DNA from: Pseudomonas cremoricolorata
GTDB lineage: Bacteria > Pseudomonadota > Gammaproteobacteria > Pseudomonadales > Pseudomonadaceae
Direction: 5' to 3'
Length of the DNA stretch: 64,000 nt
Assembly (NCBI RefSeq): GCF_000759535.1
Contig: NZ_CP009455.1
Span: 1,054,001 to 1,118,000 of the forward strand
In this document: piece by piece, positions 52,324 through 62,100 of the stretch
Numbering within the stretch: position 1 is the stretch's first letter
Layout: each line of letters opens with the position of its first letter
The notes under the pieces: generated by a model
What the model saw: the letters and a program-made list of their open reading frames with translations, nothing else
Told to the model about the DNA's origin: nothing
Databases searched by the model: none
Made by a program: the position numbers and the translations under genes

Positions 52324-53658
52324 TCACCCTCGAATGGCCCAGAAGGCCAGTTCCAGGCCCGGGAACTCGCCGGCCACGTAGAAGGCGAAGCCGCCCGAGC
52401 TTTGCAGCATCTGCCACTGCTCGCTGCCGCGGTCGAGTTCGAAGTAGGTCGAGCCGGCGTGGAACGGAATCTGCCGCGGCGCCACCGGCAATGGCAGCAG
52501 GCCAATGCCCGGCAGTTGCAGATTGACCAGGTCGCGGATGCGCTCCACCGAGCCGATCTTGCTCTGCTGGCCGAAGCGGCTGCGCAGGGTTTCGCTGGGC
52601 ACATCGGCGCGCACCACCAGAATGAAACTGGCGCTGTCGAGCAGGCTGCGGTCGGCGAGCATCGCCACATGGATGCCGTAGGCCTTCTCGACGATGGGAA
52701 TCGCCACCGCCTTACTGTCGATCAGCATCGACAGCGCCTCACGTAGCGCCGCAGTGACCGGCGCGAAGGTCGCGGCCAGGTCGTCGTGCTGGTACATGGG
52801 AAAGCTATGCGGGCGGCGCGCTTCGCTGCAGAAGGTGGCGAACTCACCGGCCAATGCCAGCAGCTCGCTGTACAGGCGCTCGGGATGCAGCGGGCTGAGC
52901 TGGTTGAGGTGTTCGATCAGCGGCTGGGCGCGGTTGACCAGTTGCAGGAGCATGAAGTCGGCGATTTCCGAAGCGCCACCGTTGGCCGAGGCCACCACGC
53001 GCCCGGCCAGGGCTTCGCCGCGCTGATGCAGCAGGCCCAGCAGTTCACTGCGAAAGCTCGACAGCGCCGGGTTGGCGGCAACGTCCAGCAACGGCGGGAT
53101 GTAGCTGTCATCCAGTGACAGGGCACGATCGGCGCGGCGCTCGCGAATCCGCACCACACCGAGGGCTGCGTGATCGCTCAGGCCATCCTCGGCACGCAGC
53201 AGGCGCAGGGCACGGCTGCCCAGGGCCAGCGGCGCACGGTTTTCAAAAGCGGCATTGTCGTCGCGCACTTCGCTGACCCGGCTGACATAGCGCGCGCCTT
53301 CCTGCGCCTCGCCTTCATCGACGGTGTCGCGGGCACCGGCGCGCTTGAGCGCCAGGCCCAGGTAGATGACGCCGTCGCGCAGGTCTTCGGGGATCTCCAG
53401 CGGTGGCGGCGGCAGGTCGTCACGGGGAATGTCGAACGGTGTGCCATCGGGCAGCAGGCCACGGGCGGCGAGGATCGCCAGCTTGCCCTGGCTGAGCAAG
53501 CCCTGATCGATCAGCAGCTCGGAAAAACCCCAGGCCGCGGCGTGCAGCGGGCGGCTGCGGGCGTCGATGAGGTTTTCCAGGTAGCGGTCTTGCTGCTGGA
53601 AATGCTGGGTGGTGAGGAACATCCCTTCCGACCAGACGACACGATTGTTCCAGGACAT
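52324..53658 (-). CDS. tssK: TssK, T6SS baseplate-membrane connector
   Basis: 444 residues starting MSWNNRVVWSEGMFLTTQHF, the invariant TssK N-terminus, with QQDRYLENLID next. TssK trimers link the TssEFG wedges to the TssLM complex. ATG at 53658 is preceded by GGAG. Length and both termini match the family. Confidence 0.95.
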   Translation of the reverse strand: MSWNNRVVWSEGMFLTTQHFQQQDRYLENLIDARSRPLHAAAWGFSELLIDQGLLSQGKLAILAARGLLPDGTPFDIPRDDLPPPPLEIPEDLRDGVIYLGLALKRAGARDTVDEGEAQEGARYVSRVSEVRDDNAAFENRAPLALGSRALRLLRAEDGLSDHAALGVVRIRERRADRALSLDDSYIPPLLDVAANPALSSFRSELLGLLHQRGEALAGRVVASANGGASEIADFMLLQLVNRAQPLIEHLNQLSPLHPERLYSELLALAGEFATFCSEARRPHSFPMYQHDDLAATFAPVTAALREALSMLIDSKAVAIPIVEKAYGIHVAMLADRSLLDSASFILVVRADVPSETLRSRFGQQSKIGSVERIRDLVNLQLPGIGLLPLPVAPRQIPFHAGSTYFELDRGSEQWQMLQSSGGFAFYVAGEFPGLELAFWAIRG

Positions 53659-53673
53659 GGGAGCTCCGGTGGC

Positions 53674-54156
53674 CTAGCGGGCAGGCGCAGGTTGAGGGGT
53701 GGCCACGGCGCTGCGCACGGCGCGCACATCGAGGCTGATCTGGTAATCACGCGGCGGCACCGCCAGCACGGCGCGCCATTGCGCGCGGTCGATCTCGCGA
53801 TAGCCGACCACCAGGCCGATCTGCCGGGTCGATGGGTCCAGCGCACGGTGCACCGGCAGTTGCTGGCCAGGGCGCAGCAGCACTTCGTCCTGATCGATCA
53901 GATCGCTGCCCAAGGTTTGCTGAGCGCGTTCGGCCAGAGCGAAATAATCGGCGCGGGCAAAGGCCGCGGCGTTCTTCAATTCGAAGATGCGCACGCGCAC
54001 TGGCGCCGGCTCTCCACTGGCGCCCGGGTTGAGCCCGGCAGCCGCGCTGAAATACAACTGCACCGCCTGTTCGGCCGGGGCCTGGGGCGTGGCGTCCTTG
54101 CTACAGGCACTGAGCAGGATCAGGGCCGCAGCAGCGACCAGCCTGGTGATTGTCAT
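53674..54156 (-). CDS. tssJ: TssJ, T6SS outer-membrane lipoprotein
   Basis: 160 residues. The signal MTITRLVAAAALILLSAC contains a lipobox with Cys18; the rest is a transthyretin-like beta sandwich (VQLYFSAAAGLNPG, VRVRIFELKNAAAFARADYF). Binds the periplasmic tip of TssM. The upstream in-frame extension to 54372 overlaps fha1 and is not real. It lies 46 bases after fha1. Confidence 0.93.
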   Translation of the reverse strand: MTITRLVAAAALILLSACSKDATPQAPAEQAVQLYFSAAAGLNPGASGEPAPVRVRIFELKNAAAFARADYFALAERAQQTLGSDLIDQDEVLLRPGQQLPVHRALDPSTRQIGLVVGYREIDRAQWRAVLAVPPRDYQISLDVRAVRSAVATPQPAPAR

Positions 54157-54202
54157 CCGTGTTCTCGTGATCAAGGGTGCGGTTCCTGGTCGGCGGGGTC
54201 GC

Positions 54203-55594
54203 TCAGTGGCGTGGGCTGCGGGTGCTGTGGGCCTGGTAGGCGCGGCTGAATTCGCGGCCGAACAGGTCGTGGAAATCGTCTTCGGCCTCACGGGATATCT
54301 GCCCGAACAACTCGGTGAACTGCTGCCAGCAGTGGGCCTGACGGGAGTTGCCGAACAGCTTGGCCAGGCCACTGGCCGGGGCCAGACGGGCTTCCAGCCG
54401 GCCCGGCTCGAAGCGTGCCAGCAGGTGCTTGATGGCGGCTTCGACGCCGGCCATCACTGCCATCTGGTGGGCACGCAGATCATCGAAGCTGTCCTGCACG
54501 GCCTGGTCAGGCGCCATGAACGCCTGGTTGCCGTGGCGCAGCAGCAAGAGCAGCGCTTCATCGGCATTGGGTGCGAATTTGAGCGGGTTGTTCTGCAACG
54601 GCGCGATGCTGGTCTGCTGCATGCGGAACTCACCCTTCAGGCTGCTGCGCGCGCGCAGCACGTCGATCAGCCCTTCGACCATCAGCCGGTAGCTGCGCCC
54701 GAGCGCCTCCATCTGCGCCTGGGCCTGCTCGGCGTCGACACGCAGGTGCTCGATGCCGGCGCCACGCAGGAAGGCGTCGAGCAGGTCCTGGCGTTCGGCC
54801 ATGGCAGGTGCAGGGGTTGTCGGTGTGCTGAGCGCTTCGGCGTCAGGGCGTGACGCAGCGACTGCGACCGGCTCAGGCGGCATGTTCGGCGTCGCAGGCA
54901 CCTCGAGGACTGGAGGCGCAGGCACTGCGGGCGCTGAGCTAGCCAAGGGCGCATCCCAATCGGCCGGAATCAGGCCCGGCGCCGCGCTCGGCAACGGCGG
55001 CTCTGGCGAAGGCTCTGGCGGGGCTGGGGCGATGGCTGCAGGTGGACGAAAATCGTGCTGTTGGGCCGGCACATGGTCGGGCTGACTGGGCGGCGGCACG
55101 CGGGAGGGTTCGAGGAAATCGAACAGGTCCGGCAGCGTCTGATGGCTTGGCGCCCCCTGCAGCAGGGCCGCGGACTGTGGCTGCAGCGCCTGCGCAGGTG
55201 CTGCTTGCTGGTTGGCCATCAGCGCTTCGAAACTGGCAGGTTCCAACTGCCCGGCGATACCCTGAGCCAGCGCTGAATCGATTCTTGCGTGAATTTCGTA
55301 CTCGCCGATACGGATAACTTCACCGTTCAATAACGGCTCGCTGTTGCCGCGCCTTAGTTTTACCCCGGCCTGCACTAGCTCGACGCCGTTGGTACTACTG
55401 TCGGTCAAGTAATAATGCCCATCACGGTACTGAATAATGCAATGTTTCGCGGACACCAGGCGTTCCGGGTCGGGCAATACCCAATCATTATCGGGGTTTC
55501 TACCAATGCTGATGGCACCCTCACCCACCACGAACTCCGGGGCCTGTCCCGGGGTTATCTTGTGGTAACTGGTGATGGTAAGGCAAAGTGCCAT
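54203..55594 (-). CDS. fha1: Fha1, forkhead-associated T6SS activator
   Basis: 463 residues. An N-terminal FHA domain (about 5-100) shows AISIGRNPDNDWVLPD, LVSAKHCIIQYRDGHYYLTD and STNGVEL, the phosphothreonine pocket. A Pro/Ala-rich linker (about 120-260) follows, then a conserved C-terminal TagH/ImpI domain (about 265-463). PpkA phosphorylation of Fha1 drives assembly. It is the first gene of the minus-strand arm. ATG at 55594 has GGAGG four bases upstream; the nearby ACGGA and AGGAGG could be RsmA targets. Confidence 0.93.
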   Translation of the reverse strand: MALCLTITSYHKITPGQAPEFVVGEGAISIGRNPDNDWVLPDPERLVSAKHCIIQYRDGHYYLTDSSTNGVELVQAGVKLRRGNSEPLLNGEVIRIGEYEIHARIDSALAQGIAGQLEPASFEALMANQQAAPAQALQPQSAALLQGAPSHQTLPDLFDFLEPSRVPPPSQPDHVPAQQHDFRPPAAIAPAPPEPSPEPPLPSAAPGLIPADWDAPLASSAPAVPAPPVLEVPATPNMPPEPVAVAASRPDAEALSTPTTPAPAMAERQDLLDAFLRGAGIEHLRVDAEQAQAQMEALGRSYRLMVEGLIDVLRARSSLKGEFRMQQTSIAPLQNNPLKFAPNADEALLLLLRHGNQAFMAPDQAVQDSFDDLRAHQMAVMAGVEAAIKHLLARFEPGRLEARLAPASGLAKLFGNSRQAHCWQQFTELFGQISREAEDDFHDLFGREFSRAYQAHSTRSPRH

Positions 55595-55808
55595 CGCGCC
55601 TCCTGCATACGATTGTGTTCGTCGTCCGTTGAGTGAAACTGGTCTGCCATGGGCCGTTTAGCGAACATGCAAGTCATTGAATTTAATGAAAAAATCACGA
55701 TTTTTCAGCAATGATCGCAACGCTGAGGCTACTCCTGGCCGCGCGATCGGGAACTCAGCAAAACTGTTACCCAATGTTTGATAGCGCGCTGCGCCGCGCT
55801 AGCTTACC

Positions 55809-55838
55809 TTGACAGCATTTATGAAATAAACCAAAAAT
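55809..55838 (+). promoter_or_regulatory. Candidate sigma-70 promoter for tssA-clpV
   Basis: A perfect TTGACA at 55809-55814 is followed after 18 bases by AAAAAT (4 of 6 matches to TATAAT) at 55833-55838, placing the transcript start near 55845 and giving a leader of about 120 bases. Confidence 0.45.
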
Positions 55839-55887
55839 GCGCAACTTTCGAAACGCTGGATGACATCACTTAGATATCACTTTCGTC

Positions 55888-55907
55888 TGAACTTGTGGAC
55901 CAGTTCA
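55888..55907 (+). promoter_or_regulatory. GGA-loop hairpin in the tssA leader, candidate RsmA/CsrA site
   Basis: TGAACT and AGTTCA form a 6-bp stem with the 8-base loop TGTGGACC, exposing GGA. A second site, CAAGGA, overlaps the likely ribosome site 12 bases before the GTG start of tssA. Paired GGA sites of this kind are how RsmA/CsrA blocks translation; in P. aeruginosa the H1-T6SS is under RsmA control. Confidence 0.45.
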
Positions 55908-55965
55908 CACCTCAAACCAGTGCTTCAAAGCCCTCATCACGAAATGACAAGGATCGCATTCTTCG

Positions 55966-56991
55966 GTGAATAACTCGCAGCTCTTGGCGCCTGTTTCCGA
56001 CGACTTTCCGTGCGGAACAGACCTCGAATACGACGCGAAATTCCTTCAACTCGAACGGGATGCCCAAGGCCGTCCGGAACGGGTCATGGGCGATGCCGTG
56101 CAGCCGGCAGAAGCGCCGGACTGGCGGGCCCTCGAGCAGGCCAGCGAAGCCTTGCTGCACGACAGCAAAGACCTGCGTATCACCCATTTCCTCAGCCAGG
56201 CTCGACTGGCCTTGCACGGCCTGCCTGGCCTTGCCGCGAGCCTCGCGCTGATCGACGCCCTGCTCGCCGAGTACTGGCTGCACCTGCACCCGCAACTCGA
56301 CGCCGCCGACGACAACGACCCCACCGTGCGCCTCAATGCCCTGGCCGGACTGACCAGCGAAACCACCGTCAACCTGCTGCGCGATGCCGTACTGGCACGC
56401 TCGCGCACGTTTGGCCAGGTCAGCCTGCGCGGCGCCTTGCAGGCAGCCGGGCTGGCCTCGGGGTCCGGCACCCTGGGCAGCGAAGAGCTGGCAGCGGCGC
56501 TGCGTGACACCGACGCCACGCTGCTCGAGGACACCCGCCAGGCCTTGGAACAGGCGCTCGAACACTGTGCGGCCATCGAACGGCGGGTCAACGAGCAGGT
56601 CGGCTCGGCTCGCGGTGTCGATCTGGGTGCGCTGAGCCAGCCGCTGCGCCAGGCACGGCAAGTGCTGGCCGACTACGCGCCGCAACCGAGCCAAGCCACT
56701 GCCGCTGCCAGCCTCGATGCGCCCGCAGCCGCTGCGCAGCCTGCCGTCGCCCAAGCCCCGGCAGCGCGCCCAGTGGCACGCCCCGGCGAGATCAACAGCC
56801 GCCAGGACGTGCGCGCCAGCCTCGAGCGGCTGTTGCAATACTACGCCCGTCACGAACCCTCCAGCCCGCTGCCGGTGCTGCTGCGCCGTGCGCAGAATCT
56901 GGTCGAGGCGGACTTTGCCACCATCGTCCGCGACCTGATCCCAGATGGCCTGTCGCAATTCGAGAATCTTCGTGGCCCGGAGAGCGACTGA
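55966..56991 (+). CDS. tssA: TssA, T6SS assembly chaperone/cap
   Basis: 341 residues with the ImpA N-terminal domain (about 5-130; PCGTDLEYDAKFLQLER, YWLHLHPQLDAADDNDPTVRLNAL), a variable middle rich in Ala/Pro (about 228-272), and the short C-terminal domain RASLERLLQYYARHEPSSP ... LIPDGLSQFE typical of TssA1. Start is GTG at 55966; no ATG fits. First gene of the plus-strand arm, 69 bases before tssB. Confidence 0.92.
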   Translation: MNNSQLLAPVSDDFPCGTDLEYDAKFLQLERDAQGRPERVMGDAVQPAEAPDWRALEQASEALLHDSKDLRITHFLSQARLALHGLPGLAASLALIDALLAEYWLHLHPQLDAADDNDPTVRLNALAGLTSETTVNLLRDAVLARSRTFGQVSLRGALQAAGLASGSGTLGSEELAAALRDTDATLLEDTRQALEQALEHCAAIERRVNEQVGSARGVDLGALSQPLRQARQVLADYAPQPSQATAAASLDAPAAAAQPAVAQAPAARPVARPGEINSRQDVRASLERLLQYYARHEPSSPLPVLLRRAQNLVEADFATIVRDLIPDGLSQFENLRGPESD

Positions 56992-57060
56992 CGCCTTCGG
57001 CTGCGCCCCATAACGCCCGCAACGAAACACAGCGCCTCAACGGCGACCAGGAGGAACAAC

Positions 57061-57576
57061 GTGGCGAAAGACAGCTCCCAGAAATTCATCGCGCGCAACC
57101 GCGCGCCACGGGTGCAGATCGAATACGACGTCGAGCTGTACGGTGCCGAGAAAAAGGTCCAGCTGCCGTTCGTCATGGGCGTACTGGCCGACCTCGCCGG
57201 CAAGCCCGCCGAGCCGCTGCCCGCGGTGGCCGAGCGCAAGTTCCTCGAAGTCGATGTGGATAACTTCGACTCGCGCCTCAAGGCCATGCAGCCGCGGGTG
57301 GCGTTCAACGTGCCCAACGAGCTGACCGGCGAAGGCAACCTGAGCCTGGACCTGACCTTCGAGAGCATGGACGACTTCAGCCCCGCCGCCGTGGCACGCA
57401 AGATCGACGCGCTCAACCAGTTGCTCGAAGCGCGCACCCAGCTGGCCAACCTGCTGACCTACATGGACGGCAAGACCGGCGCCGAAGACATCGTCCTGAA
57501 AGCCATCAAGGACCCTGCCCTGCTGCAGGCCCTGGCCAGCGCGCCAAAATCCGCTGACAACGAGCCGAGCGCCTGA
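57061..57576 (+). CDS. tssB: TssB, contractile sheath small subunit
   Basis: 171 residues starting MAKDSSQKFIARNRAPRVQI, with ELYGAEKKVQLPFVMGVLADL and RVAFNVPNEL, diagnostic of TssB/VipA. Pairs with TssC to form the sheath. GTG start with a strong AGGAGGA ribosome site five bases upstream. Eleven bases separate it from tssC. Confidence 0.97.
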   Translation: MAKDSSQKFIARNRAPRVQIEYDVELYGAEKKVQLPFVMGVLADLAGKPAEPLPAVAERKFLEVDVDNFDSRLKAMQPRVAFNVPNELTGEGNLSLDLTFESMDDFSPAAVARKIDALNQLLEARTQLANLLTYMDGKTGAEDIVLKAIKDPALLQALASAPKSADNEPSA

Positions 57577-57587
57577 GGAGCCTGCCC

Positions 57588-59084
57588 ATGACCGATTCAC
57601 TGCGCGACACCCAGGCCCAGCCGACCGCCAGCCACGAGCAGACCAGCGAGTTCGCGGCCCTGCTGCTGCAGGAATTCAAGCCCAAGACCGAGCGCGCCAA
57701 GGAAGCTGTCGAGAGCGCCGTGCGCACCCTCGCCGAGCAGGCCCTGGCGCAGACCAGCCTGGTCTCCGACGATGCCATCGGCTCGATCGAGCAGATCATC
57801 GCCGCCATCGACGCCAAGCTCACCGCCCAGGTCAACCAGGTCATCCACCACCCCGACTTCCAGCAGCTGGAAAGTGCCTGGCGTGGCCTGCATTACCTGG
57901 TGACCAACACCGAGAGCGACGAACAACTGAAGATTCGTGTGCTCAACGTGTCGAAGACCGACCTGCACAAGACTCTGAAGAAATTCAAGGGCACCGCCTG
58001 GGACCAGAGCCCGGTGTTCAAGAAGCTCTACGAAGAGGAATACGGCCAGTTCGGCGGCGAGCCGTACGGCTGCCTGGTCGGCGACTACTACTTCGACCAG
58101 TCGCCGCCGGACGTCGAGCTGCTGGGCGAGATGGCCAAGGTCTGCGCGTCGATGCACGCGCCGTTCATTGCCGCCGCTTCGCCAACCGTGATGGGCATGG
58201 GTTCATGGCAGGAGCTGTCCAACCCGCGTGACCTGAGCAAGATCTTCACCACCCCGGAATACGCCGGCTGGCGTTCGCTGCGCGAATCGGAAGATGCCCG
58301 CTACATCGGCCTGACCATGCCGCGCTTCCTGGCTCGTCTGCCCTACGGTGCCAAGACCGACCCGGTCGAGGCCTTCGCCTTCGAGGAAGACACCGACGGC
58401 GCCGACAGCAGCAAGTACACCTGGGCCAACGCCGCCTACGCCATGGCGGTGAACATCAACCGCTCGTTCAAGCACTACGGCTGGTGCTCGCGCATTCGTG
58501 GCGTGGAATCGGGCGGTGAAGTACAGGGCCTGCCGGCGCACACCTTCCCCACCGACGACGGTGGCGTGGACATGAAGTGCCCGACCGAGATCGCCATTTC
58601 CGACCGCCGCGAGGCGGAGCTGGCGAAGAACGGCTTCATGCCGCTGCTGCACAAGAAGAACACCGACTTCGCTGCGTTCATCGGCGCCCAGTCGCTGCAA
58701 AAGCCGGCCGAATACGACGACCCGGACGCCACCGCCAACGCCAACCTGGCCGCACGCCTGCCGTACCTGTTCGCCACCTGCCGCTTCGCCCACTACCTCA
58801 AGTGCATCGTGCGCGACAAGGTCGGCTCGTTCAAAGAGAAGGACGAGATGCAGCGCTGGCTGCAGGACTGGATTCTCAACTACGTCGACGGCGACCCGGC
58901 GCACTCCACCGAGACCACCAAGGCCCAGCACCCGCTGGCCGCCGCCGAGGTGGTGGTGGAAGACGTCGAAGGCAGCCCGGGCTATTACAACTCGCGCTTC
59001 TACCTGCGCCCGCACTACCAGCTCGAAGGGCTGACGGTGTCGCTGCGCCTGGTATCGAAGCTGCCTTCGGCGAAGAACGCGTAA
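57588..59084 (+). CDS. tssC: TssC, contractile sheath large subunit
   Basis: 498 residues with the family segments LESAWRGLHYLVTNTESDE, EYGQFGGEPYGCLVGDYYFD and PRFLARLPYGAKTDPVEAF. The C-terminal part (FYLRPHYQLEGLTVSLRLVS) interlocks sheath layers. ATG at 57588 with GAGGAG upstream. Confidence 0.98.
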   Translation: MTDSLRDTQAQPTASHEQTSEFAALLLQEFKPKTERAKEAVESAVRTLAEQALAQTSLVSDDAIGSIEQIIAAIDAKLTAQVNQVIHHPDFQQLESAWRGLHYLVTNTESDEQLKIRVLNVSKTDLHKTLKKFKGTAWDQSPVFKKLYEEEYGQFGGEPYGCLVGDYYFDQSPPDVELLGEMAKVCASMHAPFIAAASPTVMGMGSWQELSNPRDLSKIFTTPEYAGWRSLRESEDARYIGLTMPRFLARLPYGAKTDPVEAFAFEEDTDGADSSKYTWANAAYAMAVNINRSFKHYGWCSRIRGVESGGEVQGLPAHTFPTDDGGVDMKCPTEIAISDRREAELAKNGFMPLLHKKNTDFAAFIGAQSLQKPAEYDDPDATANANLAARLPYLFATCRFAHYLKCIVRDKVGSFKEKDEMQRWLQDWILNYVDGDPAHSTETTKAQHPLAAAEVVVEDVEGSPGYYNSRFYLRPHYQLEGLTVSLRLVSKLPSAKNA

Positions 59085-59114
59085 TCCACTTAGACCCGAC
59101 ATTTCGGAGACATC

Positions 59115-59603
59115 ATGGCTGTAGACATCTTCATCAAGATCGGCGACATCAAGGGCGAGTCCATGGACAAGGCCCACAAGGACGAGATCGACGTGCTCAA
59201 CTGGAGCTGGGGCATGGCGCAGTCCGGCAACATGCACATGGGCGGCGGCGGCGGTGCGGGCAAGGTCAACATCCAGGACATGGCGATCACCAAGTACGTC
59301 GACAAGTCCAGCCCCAACCTGATGGCCCACTGCTCCAGCGGCAAGCACATCGACAAGGTCAAGCTGACCGTGCGCAAGGCCGGTGGCGAAAGCCAGGTCG
59401 AGTACCTGATCATCAACCTCGAAGAAGTGCTGATCAGCTCGCTGAGCACCGGCGGCTCGGGCCACGATGACCGCCTGACCGAAAACATCTCGCTGAACTT
59501 CGCCAAGGTCACCGTCGACTATCAGCCGCAGAAGGCCGATGGCAGCAAGGACGGCGGGGCGATCAAGTACGGCTGGAACGTGCGCCAGAACGTCAAGATC
59601 TGA
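59115..59603 (+). CDS. hcp: Hcp, T6SS tube protein
   Basis: 162 residues, the exact length of P. aeruginosa Hcp1, starting MAVDIFIKIGDIKGESMDK with the central loop NMHMGGGGGAGKVN and the end GWNVRQNVKI. Hexamers stack to form the inner tube and also chaperone small effectors inside the ring. ATG at 59115 with GGAG at good distance. A REP element follows at once. Confidence 0.98.
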   Translation: MAVDIFIKIGDIKGESMDKAHKDEIDVLNWSWGMAQSGNMHMGGGGGAGKVNIQDMAITKYVDKSSPNLMAHCSSGKHIDKVKLTVRKAGGESQVEYLIINLEEVLISSLSTGGSGHDDRLTENISLNFAKVTVDYQPQKADGSKDGGAIKYGWNVRQNVKI

Positions 59604-59610
59604 CACCGTC

Positions 59611-59694
59611 CTGTAGGAGCGGCTGTTAGCCGCGAAGGCCCGCTCGCGGGCCCATCCCAGCCGAACCGAAGCGCCGGCACGGCCACTCCTACAG
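59611..59694. repeat. REP pair between hcp and tssE
   Basis: Outer arms CTGTAGGAG and its inverse CTCCTACAG bracket 84 bases, with inner palindromes GGCT-GTT-AGCC and GGCCCGC-TC-GCGGGCC. It begins eight bases after the hcp stop. Such structures can block 3' exonucleases and partly uncouple downstream genes, favouring high Hcp. Confidence 0.75.
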
Positions 59695-59725
59695 GATCTT
59701 CTACCGAATTCGAAGGAACACATCC

Positions 59726-60241
59726 GTGGTAGCCGACATCGCCGCCCGTGACCGCCTGCAACCCTCGCTGCTCGATCGTCTGACCGACGATGACCCCGGC
59801 AACCCGCAGGAAGCTCCGGACAAGCGCGTGCTGTCGCTGCAACAGCTCAAGGCCTCGGTGCTGCGCGACCTCACCTGGCTGCTCAACACCACCGCCCTGC
59901 TCGACGCCGACGCCACCCTGCGCACCCCGGCGGGCGTGTCGGTGCTCAACTACGGCCTGCCGGCTCTGGCCGGCAACAGTGCCTCGAACATCGATATTGG
60001 CCTGCTGGAGCAGATCATCCACCAGGCCATCGTCAACTTCGAACCGCGCATCCTTGCCCACACCCTTAAGGTGCGCGCACAAAGCGCCCCTGGCGAGATG
60101 AACGCCAACGCCCTGAGTTTCGAGATCGAAGGCGACCTGTGGGCGCAGCCCGCCGCCCTGCCGCTGCTGCTGCAGACCGACCTGGACCTGGAATCAGGGC
60201 AGGTGCGGGTGGCGCCGCTGCTGCGCCGGAGGCGCCCATGA
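59726..60241 (+). CDS. tssE: TssE, gp25-like baseplate protein
   Basis: 171 residues with [13 protein letters not shown] near the N-terminus and the lysozyme-like gp25 core ([36 protein letters not shown]). Joins TssF/TssG in the baseplate wedge and starts sheath growth. GTG at 59726 with GAAGGA upstream; its stop overlaps tssF as ATGA. In P. aeruginosa tagJ1 precedes this gene, but here only the REP element does. Confidence 0.95.
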   Translation: MVADIAARDRLQPSLLDRLTDDDPGNPQEAPDKRVLSLQQLKASVLRDLTWLLNTTALLDADATLRTPAGVSVLNYGLPALAGNSASNIDIGLLEQIIHQAIVNFEPRILAHTLKVRAQSAPGEMNANALSFEIEGDLWAQPAALPLLLQTDLDLESGQVRVAPLLRRRRP

Positions 60242-62100
60242 ACCCGCGCCTGCTGGAGCTGTACAACCAGGAGCTGCAACACATCCGCGAGGGCGCTGCG
60301 GAGTTCGCCAAGGAATACCCGAAGATCGCCGGGCGCCTGACCCTGTCGGGTATCGACTGCGCCGACCCGTACGTCGAACGCCTGCTCGAAGGCTTCGCCT
60401 ACCTGACCGCGCGGGTGCAGCTCAAGCTCGATGCCGAGTACCCGACCTTCACCCACAACCTGCTGGAAATCGCCTACCCGCACTACCTGGCACCGACTCC
60501 GTCGATGACCGTGGTGCAGCTTCAGACCGACCCCAACGAAGGCTCGCTGAGCGAAGGTTTCTGCCTGCCACGGGGCAGCACCCTGCGCGCCAACCTGGGC
60601 CGCGAGTCGCAGACACCGTGCGAGTTTCGCAGTACCCAGGACGTGACCCTGTGGCCGCTGGAAGTGACCCGTGCGCAGTACTTCGGCAACCCCGGCGCCG
60701 TGCTCGGACGCCTCGCGGCCAGCGAACCCAAGGCCCGCGCCGGGCTGCGCCTGACCCTGCGCAGCGGCGCGCAAATGCCCTTCTGCCAATTGCCGCTCAA
60801 GCACCTGCCGCTGTACCTCAACGGCAGCGACGAAACCCCGTATCGGCTGTACGAGCAACTGCTGGGCAGTGCCTGCGCGGTGTTCGTGCGCCAGCCGGGG
60901 GCCGACTGGGTCGAGCGCATTGCACTGGAGCACGCCCTGCGTCCGTGCGGCTTCGATGACCGCGACGCAGCGTTGCCGGTGGTGCCGCAGGCGTTCCAGG
61001 GCTATCGGCTGCTGCAGGAATACTTCGCCCTGCCGCAGCGTTATCTGTTCGTCGACTTCGCCGGGCTGGAACGCGCCGTAGAGCGCTGCGACGGCCACGA
61101 GCTGGAACTGCTGGTGCTGTTCGAGCGGTTCGAGAGCAGCCTGGAAGGCAGCGTCAGCGCCCAGCAGTTCGTGCCCTTCTGCACACCGGCAATCAATCTG
61201 TTCCCGCGCCGGGTCGACCGCATCCACCTGAGCGACAAGGTCAACGAACACCATGTGATCGCCGACCGTACGCGCCCGCTGGACTTCGAAATCCATTCGT
61301 TGCAACAGGTCAGTGGCCACGGTACCGGCCCCGATCAGCCGTTCCTGCCGTTCTATGCCGTGCGTGATCCGTCGCGCTATGGCCGCGATCAGGCCTACTA
61401 CATCGTGCGCCGCGAACCGCGCGTGCTGTCCAGCGAACAGCGGCGCAACGGTAACCGTTCGAGCTACATCGGCAGTGAAACCTTCATCAGCCTGGTCGAT
61501 GGCCAGCAGGCGCCGTACCGTCACGACCTGCGCCAGCTTGGCATCAGCGCGCTGTGCAGCAACCGCGACCTGCCGCTGTTCATGGCCGTGGGTGACGCGC
61601 GCAGCGACTTCAGCCTGGCCGACAGCGCGCCGGTCAGTGCCGTGCGCTGCCTGGCCGGGCCTAGCCGACCCCGCCCCAGCCATGCCCACGACAACCGCGC
61701 CTGGCGGCTGATCAGCCAGTTGTCGTTGAACTACCTGTCGCTGACTGAACAAGGCCAGGGCGCTGCTGCCCTGCGCGAACTGCTGCGGCTATACGGCGAC
61801 AGCCACGACAGCGCCCTGCAGTTGCAGATCGACGGCCTGCGCGAGGTCAGCTGCACGCCGTGCACGCGGCGCCTGCCGATGCCCGGGCCAATCGTCTTCG
61901 GCCGTGGCCTGGAGATCACCCTGACCTTCGACGAGAACGCCTTCCGCGGCACGGGCGTGTTTCTGCTGGGCGCGGTGTTCGAGCGCTTCCTGACCCGCTA
62001 CGTGTCGATCAACAGCTTCACCGAAACCGTGCTGCGCACCACCGAGCGCGGCGAGATCATGCGATGGACAGCCAAACCCGGACGCAGGCCGACCCTGTGA
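60238..62100 (+). CDS. tssF: TssF, T6SS baseplate protein
   Basis: 620 residues starting [20 protein letters not shown], then [17 protein letters not shown] and [20 protein letters not shown], the invariant TssF N-terminus. The later [19 protein letters not shown] and [13 protein letters not shown] segments are also diagnostic. ATG at 60238 overlaps the tssE stop. It overlaps tssG by 37 bases in another frame. Confidence 0.97.
   Translation: MNPRLLELYNQELQHIREGAAEFAKEYPKIAGRLTLSGIDCADPYVERLLEGFAYLTARVQLKLDAEYPTFTHNLLEIAYPHYLAPTPSMTVVQLQTDPNEGSLSEGFCLPRGSTLRANLGRESQTPCEFRSTQDVTLWPLEVTRAQYFGNPGAVLGRLAASEPKARAGLRLTLRSGAQMPFCQLPLKHLPLYLNGSDETPYRLYEQLLGSACAVFVRQPGADWVERIALEHALRPCGFDDRDAALPVVPQAFQGYRLLQEYFALPQRYLFVDFAGLERAVERCDGHELELLVLFERFESSLEGSVSAQQFVPFCTPAINLFPRRVDRIHLSDKVNEHHVIADRTRPLDFEIHSLQQVSGHGTGPDQPFLPFYAVRDPSRYGRDQAYYIVRREPRVLSSEQRRNGNRSSYIGSETFISLVDGQQAPYRHDLRQLGISALCSNRDLPLFMAVGDARSDFSLADSAPVSAVRCLAGPSRPRPSHAHDNRAWRLISQLSLNYLSLTEQGQGAAALRELLRLYGDSHDSALQLQIDGLREVSCTPCTRRLPMPGPIVFGRGLEITLTFDENAFRGTGVFLLGAVFERFLTRYVSINSFTETVLRTTERGEIMRWTAKPGRRPTL

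Larger units (their letters stand above)
55595..55965. other. Central divergent control region of the T6SS locus
   Basis: 371 bases without a gene, between fha1 (leftwards) and tssA (rightwards), and markedly richer in A+T than its flanks. It contains a candidate rightward promoter, a leader with a GGA-loop hairpin, and, around 55686-55707, an A/T-rich imperfect inverted repeat (tgaaaaaatc / gatttttca) that could be a regulator site. I could not assign the leftward promoter with confidence. Confidence 0.7.

Noticed and set aside
59950..61752. Open frame of 600 codons antisense to tssE and tssF
   Set aside because: Shadow crossing two certain genes; no motifs.
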